Positions 18,054-22,378 of a DNA stretch of 22,378 nucleotides are shown piece after piece. The notes under the pieces were generated by a model. The model ran no database searches, was not told the origin of the DNA, and saw only the letters and a program-made list of their open reading frames with translations. The DNA lies in contig CAPYID010000032.1 of the NCBI GenBank assembly GCA_948739805.1, positions 1-22,378 on the forward strand. Reading direction: 5' to 3'. Origin of the DNA: an uncultured Clostridia bacterium (GTDB taxonomy: Bacteria; Bacillota; Clostridia; TANB77; CAG-508). Position 1 is the stretch's first letter; each line of letters starts with the position of its first letter. The position numbers and the translations under genes were made by a program.

Positions 18054-18128
18054 CTAATCTTCTTCGTAAAACCTTTTAAAACACTTCTTACAACAACATC
18101 TCTTTTCTTCTATTGTTTCATCATTCAT
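18054..18128 (-). CDS. Possible 24-aa Cys-cluster peptide or frameshifted start of the 17669 gene
   Basis: MNDETIEEKRCCCKKCFKRF plus YEED, then TAG. It overlaps the gene at 18088 by 41 bases and has a poor ribosome site. The frame downstream is taken over, shifted by +1, by the open extension that runs into the 17669-17977 gene. Loss of one base in the A4 or T4 run near 18075-18085 would fuse both into one protein of about 150 aa. It may be a real micro-gene, a frameshift, or an error. Confidence 0.3.
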   Translation of the reverse strand: MNDETIEEKRCCCKKCFKRFYEED

Positions 18129-18279
18129 TTCAACATTTTTCACATAAATCAAACTTATAAACTTTTATTGCTTCTTTGTGTCTTAAAATGTTTTCAAAAA
18201 TAATTTGTGAAAAACAGTTATCACAATAGTGCTCATGGGTATAATAAGCAACGCTTTCAGAATATATATTTTTAATCAT
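18088..18279 (-). CDS. Small zinc-ribbon-like protein, 63 aa
   Basis: MIKNIYSESVAYYTHEHYCD... with CDNC (Cys19/22) and CEKC (Cys46/49), 23 residues apart: a two-knuckle zinc ribbon. Three UGA Trp codons lie near the end (CWNEWWNN). GGGGTG stands before the ATG. It overlaps the upstream gene by 8 bases. Probably a nucleic-acid or protein-binding zinc protein; target unknown. Confidence 0.65.
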
Positions 18280-18469
18280 TTTTCACCCCGCATTTACAAT
18301 CATCTTTATATTTTTCTATAAAGTCTATAAAGTCTTGTTTTGTACGGAATAAGTTTTCTATGTAATCATAGTCTCTTTCCACTACTACTTCATATAAAGC
18401 ATTGATATAACTTTTATTTGTAATATTGTTTTTTATGTCTTCTATTAATTTTTCTTTTTGTTGATCCAT
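18272..18469 (-). CDS. Helical early protein ending in CKCG, 65 aa
   Basis: MDQQKEKLIEDIKNNITNKS..., charged and helical, with DCKCG near the C-terminus (a single Cys pair). The start cassette AGGAGATGAATAATG is nearly identical to those of 16607 and 16753. The ATG overlaps the stop of the preceding gene (TAATG). Unknown function. Confidence 0.6.
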   Translation of the reverse strand: MDQQKEKLIEDIKNNITNKSYINALYEVVVERDYDYIENLFRTKQDFIDFIEKYKDDCKCGVKND

Positions 18470-18591
18470 TATTCATCTCCTATCACTTTATCTTTATAAT
18501 GTTCTAAGACAATTTCTGCTATTTTTAAGCAATATCTTTCAAGATATTTTTCAGTTTTTAATTCATCTATATTTATTGATTTTTTCTTCAT
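18469..18591 (-). CDS. Small helical protein, 40 aa
   Basis: MKKKSINIDELKTEKYLERY..., with AAAGGAG 4 bases before the ATG. The start lies inside the end of the upstream gene and the stop overlaps the next start (TAATG). Unknown function; compactness and overlaps support reality. Confidence 0.5.
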   Translation of the reverse strand: MKKKSINIDELKTEKYLERYCLKIAEIVLEHYKDKVIGDE

Positions 18592-18848
18592 TTCTCCTTT
18601 AATTCTTCTTCTCTATCTTTTAATAAAACTTCTAATTCTTCACCACTAAAATATACATATATACATCCTTCATAAATCTCTTTTTCTAAATCATTATCAC
18701 AACTAAAACATCTTGCTCCACCAAAAACAAAAGATCTTGTTTTTGTATCATAATATTTATACCAAAGTTCTTTATCACTTTGCTTTCCATCTTTTTCGCA
18801 ATCAATGTCATCATAATAACTAATTTTAAATTTGTCTATTTTTTCCAT
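18573..18848 (-). CDS. Acidic Cys-containing early protein, 91 aa
   Basis: MEKIDKFKISYYDDIDCEKD..., with CFSC (Cys47/50) plus Cys17 and Cys62, a possible metal site, followed by an acidic helix. With UGA read as Trp the protein ends KEKWRKNQ, five residues past the first UGA, overlapping the next gene by 19 bases. Ribosome site GTGGAG. Function unknown. Confidence 0.6.
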
Positions 18849-18850
18849 AT

Positions 18851-19033
18851 CTACTCCACTTGTATTAACCTTTCACATTCTTCGCAATATACATAACCAT
18901 AATCATAATAATCTACATCACATACATAATCATGATTTACACCATCATTTATTAGCATGATTTGTCAATCATCTCAACTTAAACTATCTAATCCATGATG
19001 TTCTTTACATTTTTTTATATCTTTGTAAGACAT
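18851..19033 (-). CDS. Small Cys/His protein, 60 aa
   Basis: MSYKDIKKCKEHHGLDSLSW..., two UGA Trp codons. Cys9/His12/His13 and Cys38, then CEEC (Cys50/53), could bind zinc. The centre is Tyr/Asp-rich (VDYYDYGYVY). AAGGAATAG precedes the ATG. It ends 2 bases before the next gene. Function unknown. Confidence 0.6.
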
Positions 19034-19035
19034 AA

Positions 19036-19161
19036 CTATTCCTTTTTATCTTTTTTAGATCTTTTTTCTATTATTGTTGTTGTTATATATCATATTGATA
19101 AAGGAATTACTAACATAACTATAACAAACAAAGCAAACATCCCATTTTCAAACAAAGTCAT
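19036..19161 (-). CDS. Single-span membrane peptide, 41 aa
   Basis: MTLFENGMFALFVIVMLVIP..., one membrane span (about 8-29, including a UGA Trp) and a basic tail EKRSKKDKKE, so N-terminus outside and C-terminus inside. GGAGAAG stands 9 bases upstream. An early phage membrane peptide, perhaps acting on the host envelope or on exclusion; unproven. Confidence 0.55.
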
Positions 19162-19162
19162 A

Positions 19163-19642
19163 TTATTTCTTCTCCAATCTTTCAAGTATTTCTTCTTGAA
19201 CTCAACCTAACTTTTTTGGTTTTATTTGATAAGGTTTTTTTTCGATAGTTTTTTCTCATAAATGGAAACCAAAACCTGTTATATTTGCTACTAATTTAAC
19301 AAACACTCTCATTTGTAATTGTTCTGGAGTTTCTTGATAAAATGTCCCATCACTTCTAATATATGTATCTAATGTTAGTGCTAAACATTGTTTATATTCT
19401 TTATCATCTTCTTTAACAATTAATGTTGCTTTAACATATCCATTTGCTCCATCATTAGTAGTTTTAATATCTTCTACTTCAAAAACAAAATCATAATTTT
19501 TAACCATTCATTTATAGACTATAGTTCATGTTAGATAGTTTCCATCAAAACCACCTTTATTTTTTTTAGTCATTATTATGGTTGGATTTTTATTTACTTG
19601 ATCCAAACAATATTCTTTATTTTTTAATCAATCTTTAACCAT
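19163..19642 (-). CDS. Probable single-strand annealing protein (Sak / DUF1071-like)
   Basis: 159 aa from ATG 19642 (GGAGAGTAATAATG), with five UGA Trp codons. The pattern fits the DUF1071/Sak group of Rad52-like phage recombinases: an N-terminal NYLTW (35-39) followed by an amphipathic helix and acidic strand, beta strands around 68-93, and a late helix QMRVFVKLVANITGFG then HLW (110-129), matching the family's R-x-x-K-A-x-x-GLG-x-x-LY/W end. It would pair complementary ssDNA in phage recombination. It shares the operon with a RuvC-like resolvase and SSB-like proteins, which fits. The assignment is by pattern only. Confidence 0.6.
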
Positions 19643-19644
19643 TA

Positions 19645-19880
19645 TTACTCTCCACTTTCTTTATCTATTAAATCTTGTATTAGTGCTATTCTTGTTATTA
19701 AAATGTTTTGGTATTGTTTCATAACTTCCAATTGTTTTTTTAATAAACTTGCTTGTAATTGTTGTTTTTCTTCTAATTTTTTATATTTTTTTGTTTCTAA
19801 AAATATTTGTAAATTTATTATCTTTTGTTTTAAGTTTTCTAATTCATTTCTTAATTTGATATTACTTCTTTATTACTCAT
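19645..19880 (-). CDS. Coiled-coil protein with apparent frameshift near its start
   Basis: ATG at 19880 has a strong GGGGTGAG site but runs only nine codons. Shifted by -1 from about 19869, an open frame runs to 19645: NIKLRNELENLKQKIINLQI..., a textbook coiled coil of about 75 aa. One extra A in the AAA run (19869-19871) would join them into MSNKRSNIKLRNELEN.... This is therefore a frameshift mutation, a sequencing error, or less likely a programmed shift. The stop overlaps the next start (TAATAATG). Confidence 0.55.
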
Positions 19881-19894
19881 ATCTCACCCCCGCC

Positions 19895-20176
19895 CTATAT
19901 ATCAAAAACCATATTCTCTACCAATCCTTCTTTTTTCTTGGTAGCACTTTTGCCCGCAGCATGATTTGATATTCTAATTACTTTATCATCTTCTAGGTAG
20001 ATATAAATACTTCCCGTTAATGATATAGATATATCCCTATACTCTTTATATTGCTCTAGTTTTGGGACAATCTCTAATAAGTGTTTAATCATGGTTTTAT
20101 GTGCTATTTCCATGTATCTAATTCTTTGTTGTATTAGTATTAATATCTCTGCTATTGCTTCATTTATTGATTTCAT
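19895..20176 (-). CDS. Early protein of unknown function, 93 aa
   Basis: MKSINEAIAEILILIQQRIR..., a helical N-terminal half (1-50), a beta strand pair (ISISLTGSIYIYLEDDKVIR) and a polar C-terminus with HAAGKSATKKKEGLV. The segment GKS-A is not a P-loop in context. Ribosome site AGGGGATAAATAATG. It starts 4 bases after the preceding stop. No family is recognised. Confidence 0.6.
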   Translation of the reverse strand: MKSINEAIAEILILIQQRIRYMEIAHKTMIKHLLEIVPKLEQYKEYRDISISLTGSIYIYLEDDKVIRISNHAAGKSATKKKEGLVENMVFDI

Positions 20177-20179
20177 TAT

Positions 20180-20440
20180 TTATCCCCTAATTTTATTTTT
20201 ATATTCTTCTACATCATCATTTGTAAATATTAATAATTGTTTTAAAAGATCTTTATAGTTTTTGCTATACTCTAACTTTTTTATGAAACATTTAATATGT
20301 TTATTGCTTGCTTTATTTTTTAAACTAATAAACTTTGGAGAGTTTATAAATGTTTCTAATGTGTATATTCTTTCTTCTCATTCTAATAGTTCTTTAAACA
20401 TATCTTGATGATGTAGTTTAAGTTTTCTTTGCTTAGTCAT
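20180..20440 (-). CDS. Basic helical protein, 86 aa
   Basis: MTKQRKLKLHHQDMFKELLE..., one UGA (Trp21), helical and Lys-rich, ending EEYKNKIRG. A weak AGGAT site precedes the ATG, and the gene overlaps the upstream gene by 8 bases. Unknown function; a nucleic-acid contact is possible from charge alone. Confidence 0.6.
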
Positions 20441-20645
20441 TATTTGATCCTATTTCTTTGTCTCATCTATCTAAAATCTCTTCAACTTTATTTACATCTT
20501 GATATATTAAAAATAGTAAATATTCTACATCTTTAGATACTTTATTATCACCATACTCATACATTTTTGAAAAAGTTACTATTATATTATGTAATCTATG
20601 TAATGGTATAAATATTCCATTTTCTTTTTGTTTTTTATCTTCCAT
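20433..20645 (-). CDS. Small protein, paralogue of the 22045 gene, 70 aa
   Basis: MEDKKQKENGIFIPLHRLHN... ends DVEYLLFLIYQDVNKVEEIL then DRWDKEI (Trp by UGA). The C-terminal half aligns with the 57-aa product at 22045-22218 (EVEYLLMIMFKNNIEIVNRI then LEKWNKEI). Ribosome site AGGTAGG, the same unusual motif used by 21598 and 22218. Function unknown; a small helical domain conserved in two operons. Confidence 0.65.
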
Positions 20646-20651
20646 GATTTC

Positions 20652-20822
20652 CTACCTTCTTTTAATAAGTCTTTTTTTATATTCTTGCTTTAATCAATAT
20701 GATTTGTCTAAAACTATTTCGCTATGTCCTAAACAATCACATTTACAAGTACATATATCCCATAATCCATTTTGATAATTAGGACATATACATTTGCAAT
20801 TTCTCCTATTTTTTAAAAACAT
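20652..20822 (-). CDS. Cys-rich metal-binding-like protein, 56 aa
   Basis: Seven cysteines in 22 residues, CKCIC (9-13) and CTCKCDC (24-30), plus His33, then a basic tail ending KKRLIKRR. The alternating C-x-C clusters resemble metal clusters (metallothionein-like or compact zinc sites). AGGGATAAC precedes the ATG, one base after the previous stop. Possibly a nucleic-acid-binding zinc protein given the basic tail. Confidence 0.65.
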
Positions 20823-20823
20823 G

Positions 20824-21072
20824 TTATCCCTGATATAAATTTTCATTAATAATATCTAGTGCTTTGAATTTAAATCATTCTCAATTTTCATTACTATTAT
20901 TAAAACAATCATATTCATTTATTAGACCATTTATTACATCATCAACTTTTGATTTATATGATAACAATGATTTTAATTGTGCTTTTAAAACTTTATTATC
21001 ATCTTTTGATTTATAACCCATAAATAATATTTTTAATAAATTTGCTAATTCATATACTTTATTTTTTTTCAT
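20824..21072 (-). CDS. Helical early protein, 82 aa
   Basis: MKKNKVYELANLLKILFMGY..., with two UGA codons in NENWEWFKFKALDI near the end. Basic/helical middle, no motif. Ribosome site GGGTAGGTAAG. Unknown function. Confidence 0.6.
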
Positions 21073-21092
21073 AATCTTACCTACCCATCTTT

Positions 21093-21332
21093 TTAATCAA
21101 TTGCTATTACATATTGATTTGCTTGTAATTCTTTTGTTAGTTTATTGCTTATTCTAAAGTCATAGATTTCAATATCTCCATTATCTTTTATTTTTACTCC
21201 AAAATTCATACCTTTTTTACCATGATTTATAAAGTCTAATTTAGGTACTTCATTTAATCATCCACTTAATAAATAGATGTTATTTCTTTTGTTTTTTAAA
21301 AATTCTAATAATTGATTTGTTGATATCTTCAT
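21093..21332 (-). CDS. Small OB-fold-like protein, possible mini-SSB, 79 aa
   Basis: MKISTNQLLEFLKNKRNNIY then a strand pattern: LSGWLNEVPKLDF, a Gly/Lys turn, MNFGVKIKDN, IEIYDFRISN, a helix (KLTKELQANQ) and a final YVIAI strand. The spacing recalls SSB OB folds (G-x-L-x3-P-x-L, then F-x-V, then a helix and V/I strand) without an acidic tail. A role in early ssDNA handling would fit the neighbourhood. The similarity is only pattern-level. The start overlaps the preceding stop (TAATG). Confidence 0.5.
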
Positions 21333-21598
21333 TATTCACCCACTTCATTAATTACACTTTTAATTATTTCCATTGCTTGGTTTAAATCTTTGTTGATTTC
21401 TTCCATTCGGTTATATGTATTATTTACTTCTCCATCCCTGATATCATTTATCATATCTTGGGGTTTTTGATGTGTTATATTTTCTAATGTTTCTATAATA
21501 TTATTTATTTCATCTTGAATAATATATACATTGTTTAATGCTTTCAATATATCATTTTGTACTAATTCATATTGAATTTTTTTAGTTTCATTTTCCAT
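21332..21598 (-). CDS. First gene of the large early operon, coiled coil, 88 aa
   Basis: MENETKKIQYELVQNDILKA..., an acidic, almost wholly helical protein with no UGA codon. Ribosome site AGGTAGG, with the leader shared with the gene at 115 directly upstream. The leading position suggests an early-expressed product. No family is recognised. Confidence 0.7.
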   Translation of the reverse strand: MENETKKIQYELVQNDILKALNNVYIIQDEINNIIETLENITHQKPQDMINDIRDGEVNNTYNRMEEINKDLNQAMEIIKSVINEVGE

Positions 21599-21664
21599 AT
21601 ATAATACCTACCTAGTTTTTAATGTTTTTTTATGTGGTTTTGTATATCCACAAACACAATAATA
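21599..21664 (-). promoter_or_regulatory. Promoter/leader of the early operon
   Basis: On the minus strand TATTAT (21664-21659) is followed by GTTTGTG (21655-21649) and the 21-base A-rich block (21636-21616), then AGGTAGG and ATG. Order and blocks match 181-116. The shared 21-mer is identical in both places. Confidence 0.55.
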
Positions 21665-22004
21665 ACATACTTTTTATTTTTTTTAAAAATTTTTTTATTT
21701 TTTTTGTTTATTTATTTTTGAGTAGTCATAACTCCCATTTATTCATATTTTCATTTTATCCATTTTAAGGTCATGCTTTTATATCTTACATATATTTATA
21801 TTGTTTTATTGTTAAATGGCCTAATTATGGCCTTTAAATGCTAAATAAACATATATTTACATATATTTATATTCATTATTACATCAAAACATGGTGAATT
21901 TAAACAAAAAAACAATAAATATATATATTGTTAATGTTGATATATATTATTTTCGAATTGATCCATTTTTTTTATTTTTGCAAAGATTTTGCAAAGATAT
22001 AAAA
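21665..22004. repeat. AT-rich control region with iteron-like and tandem repeats
   Basis: No supported gene. An exact 15-mer ACATATATTTATATT at 21788-21802 and 21859-21873 has a partial copy at 21849-21860, which is also found at 305-316. TGGCCT occurs at 21817-21822 and 21828-21833, 11 bp apart. A tandem 11-bp repeat TTTTGCAAAGA lies at 21976-21986 and 21987-21997. Spacings of one helical turn suggest protein-binding sites. Confidence 0.5.
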
Positions 22005-22027
22005 AAAATGAGCAAAATGCTCATTTT
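22001..22027 (-). terminator. Terminator of the rightmost leftward operon
   Basis: The stem AAAATGAGCA (22005-22014) / TGCTCATTTT (22018-22027) with a 3-base loop is followed on the minus strand by T8. It stands 18 bases after the stop of the 57-aa gene. Confidence 0.8.
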
Positions 22028-22044
22028 AAATTATTAATGAATAT

Positions 22045-22218
22045 TTATTCTTTAATTTCTTTATTTCATTTTTCCAAAATACGATTTACTATTTCGATAT
22101 TATTTTTAAACATAATCATTAGCAAGTATTCCACCTCAGCACTTATTATATCACCTCTTGAATGTTGCTGTTGTAGTATTTCCAAAATTTGATCGAATTG
22201 TTTTTTTGTGAATTTCAT
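22045..22218 (-). CDS. Small protein, paralogue of the 20433 gene, 57 aa
   Basis: MKFTKKQFDQILEILQQQHS..., with one UGA (Trp in LEKWNKEI). The last 35 residues align with the 70-aa product at 20433. Ribosome site AGGTAGG. It lies in a different operon from its paralogue, so the two copies are separately controlled. Function unknown. Confidence 0.65.
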
Positions 22219-22243
22219 AATTTCCTACCTTTTTTTAAAATTT

Positions 22244-22378
22244 TTATTTATATAAATGTAAATTTTTGTTTTTAGTTTCAAAATAAGCATTTAGCATTTT
22301 TTGATTTGCTTTATCAATTTTTGCTTGTCTTTCTTCAACAGTTAAATAATTTTGTAATTTGATAACTTGGTTGATTTG
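22244..22378 (-). CDS. Leftward gene, 3' end only
   Basis: The open frame enters from the right edge and ends at TAA (22246-22244). Visible C-terminal 44 residues: QINQVIKLQNYLTVEERQAK..., helical, ending NLHLYK. It precedes the 57-aa gene by 25 bases in the same operon. Family not identifiable from the fragment. Confidence 0.65.
   Translation of the reverse strand, partial: QINQVIKLQNYLTVEERQAKIDKANQKMLNAYFETKNKNLHLYK

Noticed and set aside
17864..19969. Rightward Phe/Leu-rich frames (17864, 18995, 19703) opposite the early operon
   Set aside because: Hydrophobic composition arises from the complement of Lys/Glu-rich genes; each is covered by better-supported leftward genes.
19895..20176. 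GKSATKKK read as a P-loop in the 93-aa protein
   Set aside because: No preceding G-x-x-x-x pattern or Walker B; too short for an ATPase.
21644..21652. DnaA-box-like ATATCCACA
   Set aside because: Single copy with a mismatch, inside the early leader; the pair at 458-478 is far stronger.
21989..22192. Rightward 67-aa frame over the terminator and 57-aa gene
   Set aside because: Spans a terminator hairpin and lies antisense to a gene with a paralogue and a good ribosome site.

Overview
The window looks like most of the genome of a short-tailed dsDNA phage, or a phage-like plasmid or prophage, from a wall-less Mollicute (Spiroplasma/Mycoplasma type). Base composition is extremely AT-rich. Nearly every gene reads through in-frame UGA codons as tryptophan: the large terminase uses 10 UGA and 1 UGG for Trp. 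All coordinates below assume genetic code 4; under the standard code the genes fall apart into fragments. No cell-wall lysin is visible, which fits a host without peptidoglycan.

Layout. (1) 1-115: 5' end of a leftward gene cut by the window edge. (2) 116-534: AT-rich divergent intergenic region with a promoter/leader for the leftward gene, repeats, a dyad over a candidate promoter, two adjacent DnaA-type boxes (candidate origin) and a striking G-rich block that can fold over the terminase start. (3) 535-13398: rightward virion (late) module: large terminase, portal, a 970-aa structural/tail protein, a 793-aa tail fibre, a 36-aa very basic peptide, three membrane proteins, scaffold-like protein, major capsid candidate, an intrinsic terminator, and a basic coiled-coil protein. 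No tape measure, tail tube or sheath gene is visible, so a podovirus-like particle is inferred. (4) 13399-14229: repeat-rich control region and a 147-aa possible regulator. (5) 14230-14699: convergent non-coding zone with terminators and a GC-rich structured element. (6) 14700-21598: one dense leftward (early) operon of about 25 small overlapping genes. Recognisable members are a RuvC-like resolvase, a ribbon-helix-helix regulator, a probable Sak/DUF1071-type single-strand annealing protein, OB-fold/SSB-like candidates and many tiny Cys-rich (zinc-binding-like) proteins. (7) 21599-22004: second AT-rich control region with the promoter for that operon, iteron-like repeats and a tandem 11-bp repeat. 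(8) 22005-22378: terminator, a small leftward gene paralogous to one in the early operon, and the 3' end of another leftward gene.

How it fits together: the left and right control regions carry the same leader element in front of leftward operons, suggesting coordinated early transcription. Early genes would supply recombination, ssDNA-handling and regulatory functions. The rightward block packages DNA (terminase, portal), builds heads (scaffold, capsid) and tails/fibres, and makes membrane proteins that may serve exit or exclusion. Two small gene families occur twice in the early region, and three early genes show apparent frameshifts or missing starts.
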